Shown: positions 1 through 8,529, counted from the first letter of the stretch. The stretch is DNA of 44,370 bases from DATJXG01 sp035500455 (GCA_035500455.1 DATJXG010000436.1:1-44370); one strand, 5' to 3'. Made by a program: numbers and translations. Notes: generated from the sequence alone by a model not told the origin.

Positions 1-79
1 CAGTGCGGGTCTGCCCCGTCCGCTGGGCGACGATCCGGCCCAGAATGCTCAATTTACGAAAGGTCGAGACTTGCACCAT
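1..79 (-). CDS. possible 5' end of a gene running off the left edge
   Basis: An ATG at 79-77 on the minus strand opens a frame with no stop for 26 codons to the window edge (begins MVQVSTFRKLSILGRIVAQR). There is no Shine-Dalgarno, but TAAAAT lies 8 nt upstream of the ATG, which would suit a leaderless or very short-leader transcript diverging from the next gene. The fragment is too short to recognise and could be chance. Confidence 0.25.
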   Translation of the reverse strand, partial: MVQVSTFRKLSILGRIVAQRTGQTRT

Positions 80-229
80 CGTGATCGATTTTATCAACCT
101 TCGGAGTTAAAATAGTGTTGCGTGGTAGGATGGCGTGCCACCGGCGGTGGGGCAATGCCAAGGGTGGCCGAAGGGACTGAGCAGGCGCGCGCACTTCGAG
201 GCGCCCTTTTTAACACCCAGGGGGGCTAC

Positions 230-514
230 GTGGACCAGCAACTGAAGCAACTGATGAAAGAACTCGGCGAGGCGATCAACGAGTCGCTGGCCGATTCGGA
301 CCAGATTTCCGAGGTAGTGGCCAAAATCAAGGATGGCGGCTACGACATTTTCCTGGTCCTGGAAGCCACCATCGGCGTCAGCAAGCCGGGTGAAAAGGCC
401 GACAAGACCTCCCTGGTGACTACCCTGAGCAGCAACCCGGAATTCAAGATCAACGACCAGGACCTGAAGTTCCTGAAGTCCTTACGCATCAAGATTGACG
501 ACGAAACCGCCTGA
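230..514 (+). CDS. small hypothetical cytosolic protein
   Basis: A 94-residue acidic, soluble protein with no signal peptide or membrane segment. The frame is open further upstream (from 122), but the GTG at 230 is preferred: it follows an AGGGGGG-type Shine-Dalgarno with a short spacer, and the upstream residues are compositionally unlike the rest. The N-terminus is a predicted amphipathic helix (DQQLKQLMKELGEAINESL), followed by mixed alpha/beta sequence ending in LKFLKSLRIKIDDETA. I do not recognise a family. It stands alone, ahead of a 440-bp gap before glgC. Confidence 0.65.
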   Translation: MDQQLKQLMKELGEAINESLADSDQISEVVAKIKDGGYDIFLVLEATIGVSKPGEKADKTSLVTTLSSNPEFKINDQDLKFLKSLRIKIDDETA

Positions 515-868
515 TCCAGGGGTGTTTCATGGTCGTCTCTGTCTTCCTGTCGTATGGCGATTGGCCCCGCCCAACTCGTAGCCTGCGGCATCATATGGAA
601 TGCCGGATTTAGTGCCTTGGCAGTCCGAGACTGATCCGGATTCCTGCAGTTCCAGGCCGCCGGCCCTTCTCAAAGTACACTTCCGTCTCTCCTGACACAG
701 TCCACTGCTGCCATGGATTAAGCATTTGAAACAGGAGGTTTGAAATCACCTGCCAAACAGTGATTTTCGATTCGTTCGATCGAGAAATTCACCATCAACT
801 TGGGAGCGATCAAAGCCGCACATCATCCATATTTGTAGATCGCGGCCCGGGAGACTTTGCCGCAGGAG

Positions 869-877
869 TGTTAAACT
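869..877 (+). promoter_or_regulatory. candidate extended -10 promoter for glgC
   Basis: TGTTAAACT matches an extended -10 element (TGn plus TAAACT) and would start transcription near 884, giving a leader of about 73 nt before the glgC ATG. The same TGTTAnACT form occurs upstream of the aldolase gene at 27152-27160. No good -35 box is visible. Confidence 0.3.
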
Positions 878-890
878 GTCGCCGTCTGCC

Positions 891-923
891 GGGAAGCCGA
901 CTTCGCCATGGTCCGGGCTTCCC
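891..923 (+). promoter_or_regulatory. leader hairpin upstream of glgC
   Basis: GGGAAGCC (891-898) and GGCTTCCC (916-923) form a perfect 8-bp stem around a 17-nt loop, ending 33 nt before the glgC start. There is no T-tract after it, so it does not look like an intrinsic terminator. It may act on mRNA stability or translation; function unknown. Confidence 0.4.
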
Positions 924-956
924 TGAGCATGGTCAAAACATCCAAGCGGAAGCGAC

Positions 957-2207
957 ATGAAAGATACTCTGGGAGTCCTTCTGGCGGGGGGAGCGGGCGA
1001 ACGGCTTTATCCCCTCACGCGTGACCGGGCCAAACCGGCCGTCACCTTCGGTGGCATGTACCGCATCATCGACGTCACCCTTTCCAACTGCGTCAATTCC
1101 GACCTGCGCCGGGTTTACATTCTCACCCAGTACAAGGCGCTGTCGCTCAACCGCCACATTCGCGAAGGCTGGAACATCGTGGCCCGGGAGATGGGCGAGT
1201 TCATCGAGGTGCTGCCCCCCATGAAGCGGGTGAGCGATCAGTGGTACCAGGGCACCGCCGACGCGGTTTATCAGAACATCTACTCCATCGGCTCCGAGCA
1301 GCCCAAGCACGTGCTGCTGCTCTCCGGGGATCACATCTACAAGATGAATTACGAACGCATGCTTAAGCAGCATGAAGACTACGGCGCGGACGTGACCCTG
1401 GCCACCATCCAGATCGATCCCGGCGAGACCTACCGTTTCGGGGTGGTGGACGTGGACCGCGACAACCGGGTGAACGGATTCGAAGAGAAGCCCCGGCACA
1501 CGGCACTGCGCTCGCCGGAAAATCCGGAAAGAGTCTGCGGCTCCATGGGCGTTTACCTGTTCAATACCGACGTGCTGATCCCCACGCTGCTCAAAGACGC
1601 TGAAGATCCCGATTCCAGCCACGATTTCGGCAAAGATATCCTGCCCAAGATGGTGAACGACTACCGGGTTTACGCCTTCGACTTCGTGGACGAAAACAAG
1701 AAGGAAGCGCTCTACTGGCGCGACGTGGGAACGCTGGAAGCCTATTACGAAGCCAATATGGATATCGTCTCGGTCTCGCCGGTATTCAACCTGTATGACG
1801 AGGCCTGGCCGATCCGCACTCACCAGCGGCAGTATCCGCCGGCCAAATTCGTTTTTGCCGAGACCGGGCGCACCGGCACGGCGATGGATTCTATCGTTTC
1901 CTCGGGCTGCATCGTCTCGGGCAGTACGGTGCGGGGCAGCGTGCTCTCGCCCGACGTGCGGGTGAACTCCTACAGCGAAATTGAAGACAGCATTCTGTTT
2001 TCCCACGTCAACATCGGGCGCCACTGCCGCATCCGGCGGGCGATCATCGACCGCGATGTGCACATTCCCGAGGGAACCACTATCGGCTACGATCCCGAGG
2101 CCGACCGCCAGCGCTACTTCGTCACCGAAACCGGCATCACCGTGGTCACGCGCGACTACTCGCTGTTCGAGAACCCCGTAACCGTGGATTACTTCACCAG
2201 CGAATAG
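957..2207 (+). CDS. glgC: glucose-1-phosphate adenylyltransferase (ADP-glucose pyrophosphorylase)
   Basis: Makes ADP-glucose from ATP and glucose 1-phosphate, the committed step of bacterial glycogen synthesis, in the cytosol. The 416-residue length is normal for GlgC. The N-terminal nucleotidyltransferase domain has the pyrophosphorylase signature GGAGERLYPLT (11-21) followed by the AKPAV lysine region, GTAD (99-102), SGDH (123-126) and GFEEKP near 175. The C-terminal third is a left-handed beta-helix of hexapeptide-like repeats (SGCIVSGSTVRGSVLSPDV), the usual regulatory and oligomerisation domain. The ATG at 957 gives the normal N-terminus; its Shine-Dalgarno is weak. No glgA or glgB is beside it, so the gene appears to stand alone next to the polysaccharide locus rather than in a glycogen operon. 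Confidence 0.96.
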   Translation: MKDTLGVLLAGGAGERLYPLTRDRAKPAVTFGGMYRIIDVTLSNCVNSDLRRVYILTQYKALSLNRHIREGWNIVAREMGEFIEVLPPMKRVSDQWYQGTADAVYQNIYSIGSEQPKHVLLLSGDHIYKMNYERMLKQHEDYGADVTLATIQIDPGETYRFGVVDVDRDNRVNGFEEKPRHTALRSPENPERVCGSMGVYLFNTDVLIPTLLKDAEDPDSSHDFGKDILPKMVNDYRVYAFDFVDENKKEALYWRDVGTLEAYYEANMDIVSVSPVFNLYDEAWPIRTHQRQYPPAKFVFAETGRTGTAMDSIVSSGCIVSGSTVRGSVLSPDVRVNSYSEIEDSILFSHVNIGRHCRIRRAIIDRDVHIPEGTTIGYDPEADRQRYFVTETGITVVTRDYSLFENPVTVDYFTSE

Positions 2208-2256
2208 CCAGCATCAATCTGCCGGTGTACCGGGCTCGTTGCATCTCTCCAGCCGT

Positions 2257-2262
2257 TATACT
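2257..2262 (+). promoter_or_regulatory. candidate -10 box abutting the methyltransferase start
   Basis: TATACT ends only 6 nt before the ATG at 2269, so a transcript from it would begin at or next to the start codon (leaderless). No -35 match is visible at normal spacing. The same hexamer occurs upstream of pseB (8524) and the aldolase gene (27155). Confidence 0.3.
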
Positions 2263-2268
2263 TTCACC

Positions 2269-2895
2269 ATGAGCGTCAACCTTTGGGCTAGGCCCGAACA
2301 TGCACTCGACTATCTACGTGACCGGGTCGGCACTGTGCCGCACCGGGGCGAGGGCGAGGCGGCGCTGCTGGAGTGGGTTCCCGCCAACTGCCGCCGCTTT
2401 CTCGACCTGGGCACCGGCGATGGGCGTCTGCTGGCCATTGTGAAGCAGCGCGTTCCTGAGGCCCAGGCGGTAGGTCTGGACTTTTCCCCCACCATGCTGG
2501 AGCGTGCCCGGGCGCGCTTTGGCGAGGATGGAGCCACGCTCGTCGCCCACAACATGGACCACCCCTTGCCGGACCTGGGCAAATTCGACGCCGTGGTCTC
2601 CAGTTTCGCCATTCATCATCTGGAACACGAGCGCAAGCGCGCGCTTTATGCCGAGGTGTTTAAGGCGCTCAACCCGGGAGGAGTTTTCTGCAATTTTGAA
2701 CACGTTGCTTCGCCCACCGAGCGGCTGCACCAGGAGTTTCTGCGCGAGTTAGGCCAGACGCCGGAGACCGAAGACCCATCGAACAAGCTGCTCGCCCTGG
2801 AAACTCAGCTGCAATGGCTGCAGGACATCGGATTCATCGACGTGGACTGCCACTGGAAGTGGCGGGAATTGGCGCTGCTGGTGGGAAGGGTATAA
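2269..2895 (+). CDS. class I SAM-dependent methyltransferase
   Basis: A 208-residue cytosolic methyltransferase. Motif I is FLDLGTGDGRLLAIV, followed by an acidic strand-2 end (VGLDFSPTMLERAR) and the post-motif DAVVSSFAIHHLEH region typical of ubiE/Methyltransf_25-type small-molecule methyltransferases. The frame is open from a TTG at 2239, but the ATG at 2269 gives a normal N-terminus. There is no Shine-Dalgarno; a TATACT box lies directly upstream. The substrate is unknown. It is separated from glgC by 61 bp and converges with the minus-strand group to its right, so it is probably not part of the polysaccharide operons. Confidence 0.85.
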   Translation: MSVNLWARPEHALDYLRDRVGTVPHRGEGEAALLEWVPANCRRFLDLGTGDGRLLAIVKQRVPEAQAVGLDFSPTMLERARARFGEDGATLVAHNMDHPLPDLGKFDAVVSSFAIHHLEHERKRALYAEVFKALNPGGVFCNFEHVASPTERLHQEFLRELGQTPETEDPSNKLLALETQLQWLQDIGFIDVDCHWKWRELALLVGRV

Positions 2896-2923
2896 GTTCC
2901 GATCGATTTCGACCGCGCGGGAC

Positions 2924-3151
2924 TCAGGCGCCCCGATGTTTAGAGTGGCGATGCCGGCTGCGATGCCGCCCGTGTCCTTTATGACTTGAGGAACTGTGGC
3001 TGCGGTGGCTTCTTGTTCCGCGCCGACCGGAATGCGACGCCCGCGCATGGTGTTTGGCATGCGACGCGTGATGCTGCGCGCCTCCAGTTTGCCCCCAGGC
3101 CGCCGCGGCCGCGAACACAAACATCAGCACGCAGATCAGAAAACGCTTCAT
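2924..3151 (-). CDS. small secreted His/Arg/Ser-rich protein
   Basis: A 75-residue protein with a textbook signal peptide (MKRFLICVLMFVFAAAAAWG, cleavage expected before QTGG). The predicted mature part of about 55 residues holds roughly 14 His, 10 Arg, 3 Lys and 11 Ser, with no Asp, Glu or Cys, so it is strongly basic and metal-binding in appearance. I prefer the ATG at 3151 because GGGG lies 6 nt upstream; an in-frame ATG at 3163 is the alternative. It lies downstream of the O-antigen ligase gene, separated by 96 bp with a hairpin. The family is not recognised. Because the composition is repetitive, the possibility that this is not a gene cannot be excluded; the signal peptide is the main argument for it. 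Confidence 0.6.
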   Translation of the reverse strand: MKRFLICVLMFVFAAAAAWGQTGGAQHHASHAKHHARASHSGRRGTRSHRSHSSSSHKGHGRHRSRHRHSKHRGA

Positions 3152-3216
3152 GCAGAACCCCATGCTTGGTATCGAATTCCAATAAAGTCACAGACTCTGA
3201 GGATGTTGCCGGCCCA

Positions 3217-3236
3217 GTGTGCCTTCGAAGGTACAC
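3217..3236 (-). terminator. stem-loop just downstream of the O-antigen ligase gene
   Basis: GTGTGCCTTCGAAGGTACAC is a near-perfect inverted repeat with one mismatch, starting about 12 bp past the minus-strand ligase stop codon. There is no following T-run, so it is at best a weak or factor-assisted terminator, or an mRNA 3'-end stabiliser. Confidence 0.35.
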
Positions 3237-3247
3237 CAGGAATGAGG

Positions 3248-4609
3248 CTACCGCACCAGAAGCTCCGGCGCCGCCTGGCTGCGGGCCATCTGAGCGCGAC
3301 GATGCTGCTGCGGGAAGCGCGCATCCAGCGCCGCCATCGTGCAAAGAACATAGAAAAGGGCCGCATTCGCGGGAATCTGTAGGTTGAAATCCACCAGGCT
3401 GTGCACCAGGATGCCGGTGATGCCGAGCATCGCCGCCAGCGCCAGCATGCCGTTGGGATCGTTTTCCCAGCGTTTGAGTTTCCTGCCCGCGCGATAGTAG
3501 ACGATCGCTACAAAGCCCAACATGGTAATAAAACCGGCCGCGCCCATCTCGACCAGCAACTGAGCGTAGTCATCGTGGGCTTCGTTGATGAAATCGTTGG
3601 TGTAGAAGCTGCGAAACGCTGGATAGATCTCGGGGAACACGCCCAGCCCCCATCCCAGCGCGGGCTTGAGGCGGAACATTTTCAGGCTGTCCTGGTCGAT
3701 GTCCAGGCGTGTGCCGCCGGCAAATTGTTTCCCGGTCTCGTCGGGAATGCTGGCGATGCGGTCGGTGAGTTCCCCACCGCCCAGCCACACCAGCGAGCCT
3801 GCGACCAGCAGCACATACACTCCCAATCCCACAAAGAGAGCGCGCTTCTTGCTGTGCATGGCGAGGATCACGCCGAGAAGCAACAGCTCAATGCAAAATG
3901 CCACCATGCCGCCGCGCGAGCCGGAGAGGAAGATGGTAGCGCCCATCAGGGTAGCGGCGGCGATGGCCATCGTCTTGCGCGGCCCCTCAACGTACCCGCT
4001 GAGGGAGAGCACCAGCGGAATCGGCGTCAACATCTCCATCAGGCCGGCATAGTGGTTGCGATTGACGTAGGGGCCGTAGATGTTCCCGCCCTGGGTGAGA
4101 GCCCTCACCCAGTAGATCTTTCCGTTCGGCGCCAGACCTTGAAACATGGCAAACAGGGCGACCACGAATCCGTAGGTGCAGGCGCCCATGGCCAGAATCT
4201 TCAACTGCTCCCGCTTGCGAAGCACCTGCACGGCCAGGAAGCAAAGGATGCCGTACGCGACGTACAGGCGGGCCGAGAGCAGGCTGTCATAAAGATAGCT
4301 GGTGCGGCGGGTGAGCAACTGCACCACGATCAGGGCAGCGAAAATCCCCATAGGGATGAATAGCGGGCTGCCGCTGACTTTCAATTCGCCGGCCGAAGTC
4401 TGCTGCAGGACCCACAGCACAAGGAGCAGGGCCGCGCCCGACTCGAGAATGAATATCGCCCACGGTTCTACCATTCCAAACGCCAGCGGCCCGAACAACA
4501 GCAGTCCAAACACGCCGTAGAACAACCATGGCTCCAGAGCCACGCTGAGGGGCGGGCCGACCGGGGGCAGGCGCTTTTTGTGCGACGGGGCCAGAGAGAA
4601 GAGTTTCAT
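3248..4609 (-). CDS. O-antigen ligase/polymerase family membrane protein
   Basis: A polytopic inner-membrane protein of 453 residues in the WaaL/Wzy (Wzy_C) superfamily, which polymerises polysaccharide repeats or transfers them to an acceptor in the periplasm. Visible: about ten hydrophobic segments, the NRNHYAGLMEM and SGSRGG motifs, then a large extracytoplasmic loop with GWGLGVFPEIYP and NEAHDDYAQLLVEMG, the family's characteristic His-containing loop before the last helices. The ATG at 4609 overlaps the TGA of the upstream TPR gene (ATGA), indicating translational coupling; the frame extends to 4657, but that part lies inside the TPR gene. Ligase and polymerase cannot be told apart by sequence alone. 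Confidence 0.88.
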   Translation of the reverse strand: MKLFSLAPSHKKRLPPVGPPLSVALEPWLFYGVFGLLLFGPLAFGMVEPWAIFILESGAALLLVLWVLQQTSAGELKVSGSPLFIPMGIFAALIVVQLLTRRTSYLYDSLLSARLYVAYGILCFLAVQVLRKREQLKILAMGACTYGFVVALFAMFQGLAPNGKIYWVRALTQGGNIYGPYVNRNHYAGLMEMLTPIPLVLSLSGYVEGPRKTMAIAAATLMGATIFLSGSRGGMVAFCIELLLLGVILAMHSKKRALFVGLGVYVLLVAGSLVWLGGGELTDRIASIPDETGKQFAGGTRLDIDQDSLKMFRLKPALGWGLGVFPEIYPAFRSFYTNDFINEAHDDYAQLLVEMGAAGFITMLGFVAIVYYRAGRKLKRWENDPNGMLALAAMLGITGILVHSLVDFNLQIPANAALFYVLCTMAALDARFPQQHRRAQMARSQAAPELLVR

Positions 4610-5874
4610 CGCTGCGATCCCTTGGAGGCCTGGACCAGATGAACTCCATCCAGCCACAGTTTTCCTTTCATCGGACTCCCGGGCGGGTCACGCTGCACCC
4701 GCAGGACAAGCAACTTGGTGTTGGGCCCGGTGGTAAATTCGCCGCCCATTGGCTTGAAGTAATCGACATCCGCCAGATAATCGCTGACAAAGTAGGTTTC
4801 ATTGCTGAACTGGTCGAGGATTGCGACCCGCGGCCCGCCCACTCCTTCAATCCCGTCGGCTTTGAAGTAAGCGGAAAATTTGTAGGCCGTATTGGGCTGG
4901 ACGGCGATCAGGTGCGTGACCCCGACGTCCTTGAGCCCATGGCTGTTGATATCGATGAGCAGGGAACGGCGTCCGGCCTGAGTATGAACGGGATCGAGCG
5001 CCAGGTCGATATCGGGGCGCTTCTCGTAAGTCCAGTCGAATCCGGCGTTCAACACGTCCTGCTCCAGGTCGCCGTTGACGATCAGGTTGTCTGCCGAGGG
5101 CTGATAGGCGCTAAGTCCGCACAGCAGCGCGGACTGCTGCCACACCAGGCGGGCCTGATCGGGCTGCTCATTGCGCACCAGATAGGTAAAGTAGCGGTAC
5201 ACATATCTGTTGGGTATGGGTTGGCGCAATTGATAGAGCCGCTCCCAAACCTTGGCGGCGGCGGCGGTTTCGTTCTTCGTGACCATCAGGTCGAGAAAGG
5301 ACGAATAAACCTCGGGGATGGCTGGTATCACATTCTGCAGCAGGTAGTCGGCGTCCGGCTTGATGCGCCACACCGACTGCACCGCCGCCGAATAGAGGAA
5401 TGGATCGTAGGCAAGAACGACCTGGTATTCCTTTAGGGACCGTTCGGTATCGCCATGAATCAGGTAGTAGTTGGCCGCATCCCAGGCGACGCTCGGGGTT
5501 GTAGGCTCGGCTCGAACCGCGTGGTTCACGGCGTCGATTTCCGCGTTTTCGTTCCCTAGCCACTGGTAGGTGGCAGCCAGTTCGAGCCAGTAGCGGGCCG
5601 CGTGCGGATTGAGGTCGGTGGCTGTGCGATAGGCCTCGGAGGCCTCTTCCGGCGCCTGCTGCACCAGCCACAGATAGCGGCCCAGCAGGTAATGGTATTC
5701 GGCGTTGGCCGGGCGCAGCCACACCGCGGCGCGCAGCGCCCGCGACTTGCTGTGTTTGGCCAGGTAGGCCGCCGCCGCGTCCAGGGCCGCCAGTGCGCTG
5801 TAAGCCAGAGCCGCTACCACGCAGACGATCACCAGCATCGCCCGGCCGGCCCTGCTCTGCAAAGACATTCGCAT
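4606..5874 (-). CDS. membrane-anchored TPR protein with carbohydrate-binding-like C-terminus
   Basis: A 422-residue protein. An N-terminal hydrophobic segment (about residues 12-32) should anchor it with the rest in the periplasm. Residues about 45-250 carry degenerate TPR helices (for example YHYLLGRYLWLVQQAPEEA and ARYWLELAATYQWLG). From about 265 the sequence turns to beta-sandwich type, opening with NLIVNGDLEQDVLNAGFDW, as seen in galactose-binding-like CBM domains. It lies between the autokinase gene (58-bp gap) and the O-antigen ligase gene (4-bp overlap), so a scaffold or glycan-recognition role in polymer assembly is a reasonable inference. TPR plus O-antigen ligase pairs are common in exopolysaccharide loci. 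The exact function is unknown. Confidence 0.75.
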   Translation of the reverse strand: MRMSLQSRAGRAMLVIVCVVAALAYSALAALDAAAAYLAKHSKSRALRAAVWLRPANAEYHYLLGRYLWLVQQAPEEASEAYRTATDLNPHAARYWLELAATYQWLGNENAEIDAVNHAVRAEPTTPSVAWDAANYYLIHGDTERSLKEYQVVLAYDPFLYSAAVQSVWRIKPDADYLLQNVIPAIPEVYSSFLDLMVTKNETAAAAKVWERLYQLRQPIPNRYVYRYFTYLVRNEQPDQARLVWQQSALLCGLSAYQPSADNLIVNGDLEQDVLNAGFDWTYEKRPDIDLALDPVHTQAGRRSLLIDINSHGLKDVGVTHLIAVQPNTAYKFSAYFKADGIEGVGGPRVAILDQFSNETYFVSDYLADVDYFKPMGGEFTTGPNTKLLVLRVQRDPPGSPMKGKLWLDGVHLVQASKGSQR

Positions 5875-5932
5875 GAAAATCGATGATGACCGCTACCCTG
5901 CGGGAGCCTGGGATGACTCTCCGCCGGGATGT

Positions 5933-8311
5933 TTACGCGCTATCGGATTTCGCCGCGGGGGCGGATCCTTCCTCGGCAACTGTCTCCGGTGTCGCTTCAC
6001 TGTCCTCGGCCGTGTAATACCGGTTCCCGTACTTCCCCCGGTACTCGTAATAATAGTAGTAGTCGGCGGACTTCAGGTCGGCGGCGTTGAGCAGCACGCC
6101 ACATACCCGGGCGTTGACCCGCATCAGGATATCGCGGGCGCGGCGCAGTGCCTGCTTGGTGGTCTGCCCGGAGCGGATCACCAGCACGACGGAATCGGCG
6201 CGGGTGGACATCACCACCGCATCGGTTACCGACAACGTAGGCGGAGTGTCCACCACGATGTGGTCGTACTGCCCGCGCAGTTCGTCCAGAATCTTCAGCA
6301 TGTTCGCCGAGGCCAGCAGCTCTGCCGGGTTGGGCGGCGGGGTGCCGGCAGCCAACACATAGAGCGTGGGAACCAGGGTGGATTGGACCACCGCCTGCTC
6401 CAGGGTAGCGCTGCCTGTCAGGACGTTGCTCAGGCCTGTCTTTGGCCCGGTGAGCAGAGCCTTGTGCACGCTCGGCCGCCGCAGGTCGGCATCGATGAGC
6501 AACACGCGGCTTCCCTTCTGGGCTAATACGATGGCGGTGTTGATGCTGGTGGTGGTCTTGCCTTCCTGGGGAAGAGCGCTGGTAATCAGAATGACTTTGG
6601 GAGGAGCGCCCAGCGAGGTGAGCAAGAGCGAGGTACGCAAAGCCCGGTAAGACTCGGCCATCTGCGATTGCGGCCGCGCCTGGGTCACCAGTTCGACGAC
6701 CTCCCGCGAACCACCCAGCGCAAAGCGGGAGCGCACACCCGGCTGCTCGGTGTTGCCGCTAAGGCCCAGGGGAATCATTCCCAGCGAGGGGAGCCCGGAG
6801 AGGGCTTGCGCCTGTTCGGGGGTTCGTACGGTATTGTCCAGGCCTTCCATGGCAAAAGCCAGCCCGATGCCGCTGGTGAGACCCAGGGCAAGGGCGAGGC
6901 CCAGATTGCGGGGGATTTTGGGTTCAGCGGGAGCCTGGGGAGCGCGCGCCGTGTCAACGATGCGGAAATAGTTGGAGTGCAGGCCGGCGCTGACGCCCGC
7001 TTCTTTCAGCTTTTCCAGCAGGCCTTCGTACAGGGTGCGGTTGGTCTCGACGTCCCGCTTCAGCATGCTGTACTCAATGGCGCTCTCATTGAGTTTATTG
7101 GCTTCCTGCTTTTGCTTTTCCAGGGCATCCCGAAGCAGGCTCTCGCTTTGCTGCGCGGCCTGATAGTCTCCGCGGACACGGTCCAGTACCTTCTTCACTT
7201 CCGACTGGATCTGAGCATCCACTTCCTTGAGTTGACTATTGAGCTGTGCCACCCGCGGATAAGAAGGGCCAAATTGAGTATTGAACTGAGCGATCTGCAC
7301 GGACAGGTCGGCATGCTCCCCCTTCAACCTCTCCAATAAGGGCGAAAAGCCAATGGCAGAGATGCTTCCCAGGGTCTGCAGAGCGGCGTTGACATCCTTG
7401 TCGGCGTCCACCGATCGAACCAGGTTGTAGAGGGACTCCTTTTGGATGCGCACCGCTTCCGCTTGGGTCAACCCGTGGTTCAGGTCGTCCAGCTTGGAGG
7501 TAATGATGTTTTGCTTTTCGTCGATCCCCAGAATGTCGTGGTCTTTTTGGTATTTGACCAGCTTTTCCTCGGAAGTCTCTACCTTGATCTGCAGATCCAC
7601 CAGTTGCTTGGAAAGCCAGTCGGAGATTTGCATGGTGGCTTCGAACTTGGTCTTGAAGTTCTGTTCCACGTAACTACTCATCAGAGTATTGACGACCTTG
7701 GCAGCGGTTTGCGGGTCAGGACTGCGGTAGTGGATCTCAATCACCCGGGTATTGGGTACAACGGAGACATTCAGATTCGCTTTGAAAGTGTCGATAAGGG
7801 AGGAGGTTCGCGCCGAATCCGGCTGCAGCGCGTCGGTGGTTTCCTGAAGCGAAGAATCGGGAGCGGCGCCACTTCCGCCGAATTCCGGGCGGGTTTCCAG
7901 ACTGAGCTGTTTGATCACATCCAGGGCGAGAAGGTCGCTCTGCAAGACCCGGACCTCGGTGTCCACGTCGCCAGTGTCATAAAACTCGCCACCGCCGCCG
8001 TTGGAGGATCCCATGGTCATCATCATGGTGGGATCGGTGCGATTGACGGCGATGCTGCCGGTGGCGTCGTAGATACGAGTGCTGCGCAGGGTGGCGATGG
8101 CCACCACTCCGAAAATTCCGATCAGGCAAGATAGCACCGCCACCCGGCGCTTGATGAGAATGCGGAAGTATTCCCGCAAGACGGATTCCTGCGACGGCAG
8201 CAGGTTATGAACTCCGTTGAAAACCGGCTGGCGGTTGAACTCCAATGTCGAGCCCGGTTGAAGCTCCGTGAGGCTGTGACCGTTTGCTGGAATCAAAGGC
8301 CCGGAATCCAT
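5933..8311 (-). CDS. polysaccharide co-polymerase / tyrosine autokinase (Wzc type)
   Basis: A 792-residue inner-membrane protein that controls chain length and export through cycles of autophosphorylation. An N-terminal Wzz domain has a first membrane segment near 53-73, then a long periplasmic coiled-coil region and a second segment near 460-480. The cytosolic BY-kinase domain has Walker A SALPQEGKTTTS (about 578-589), Walker A' LLIDADLRRP and Walker B HIVVDTPP. A tyrosine-rich tail follows (ADYYYYYEYRGKYGNRYY, nine Tyr), the autophosphorylation cluster. The start is supported by AGGAG 4 nt before the ATG. It is the first gene of a minus-strand group and diverges from pseB. No Wza exporter or tyrosine phosphatase is present here. 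Confidence 0.93.
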   Translation of the reverse strand: MDSGPLIPANGHSLTELQPGSTLEFNRQPVFNGVHNLLPSQESVLREYFRILIKRRVAVLSCLIGIFGVVAIATLRSTRIYDATGSIAVNRTDPTMMMTMGSSNGGGGEFYDTGDVDTEVRVLQSDLLALDVIKQLSLETRPEFGGSGAAPDSSLQETTDALQPDSARTSSLIDTFKANLNVSVVPNTRVIEIHYRSPDPQTAAKVVNTLMSSYVEQNFKTKFEATMQISDWLSKQLVDLQIKVETSEEKLVKYQKDHDILGIDEKQNIITSKLDDLNHGLTQAEAVRIQKESLYNLVRSVDADKDVNAALQTLGSISAIGFSPLLERLKGEHADLSVQIAQFNTQFGPSYPRVAQLNSQLKEVDAQIQSEVKKVLDRVRGDYQAAQQSESLLRDALEKQKQEANKLNESAIEYSMLKRDVETNRTLYEGLLEKLKEAGVSAGLHSNYFRIVDTARAPQAPAEPKIPRNLGLALALGLTSGIGLAFAMEGLDNTVRTPEQAQALSGLPSLGMIPLGLSGNTEQPGVRSRFALGGSREVVELVTQARPQSQMAESYRALRTSLLLTSLGAPPKVILITSALPQEGKTTTSINTAIVLAQKGSRVLLIDADLRRPSVHKALLTGPKTGLSNVLTGSATLEQAVVQSTLVPTLYVLAAGTPPPNPAELLASANMLKILDELRGQYDHIVVDTPPTLSVTDAVVMSTRADSVVLVIRSGQTTKQALRRARDILMRVNARVCGVLLNAADLKSADYYYYYEYRGKYGNRYYTAEDSEATPETVAEEGSAPAAKSDSA

Positions 8312-8523
8312 GACACTCCTAGAGATGATCGCAACTTACACATAGCACAGGCAAGGCCAAACCCTTGTGTTCCCACAGAAGAGTGGCGAGCAAATTTCAA
8401 GTCTGTCCTTTGACTCATCCTACACTGGATAAAGCGCTTGCGGAGTGAATTTCTGGTTTCCACCTAGGGTTCCCAGGCTGGTCCGTGAGTAAAACGTAAG
8501 CCTCCAGGCGCGGGTCTCTCCGC

Positions 8524-8529
8524 TATACT
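8524..8529 (+). promoter_or_regulatory. candidate -10 box in the autokinase/pseB divergent region
   Basis: TATACT lies 67 bp upstream of the pseB ATG in the 285-bp gap between two divergent operons, where promoters for both are expected. At 17-bp spacing the -35 position (8501-8506) is not TTGACA-like, so this is weak evidence. No clear minus-strand promoter was found for the autokinase gene. Confidence 0.3.

Larger units (their letters stand above)
515..956. other. 442-bp intergenic region upstream of glgC
   Basis: No convincing coding sequence: two short overlapping frames on opposite strands (746-958 and 760-960) have no recognisable composition or start signal. The right part carries a candidate promoter and a leader hairpin, listed separately. 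The left part (515-730) shows nothing I can assign; there is no clear terminator after the preceding gene. An AGGAGG-like stretch near 731-737 has no suitably placed start codon for a meaningful frame. Confidence 0.5.

Noticed and set aside
760..960. Short plus-strand frame just upstream of glgC
   Set aside because: GTG start without a Shine-Dalgarno, no recognisable composition, and it covers the hairpin and candidate promoter.
933..2063. Antisense open frame opposite glgC
   Set aside because: glgC is unambiguous and the antisense product has low-complexity composition.
8409..8433. TTGACT followed by GATAAA as a plus-strand promoter before pseB
   Set aside because: The spacer is about 13 bp, too short for a normal sigma-70-type promoter.
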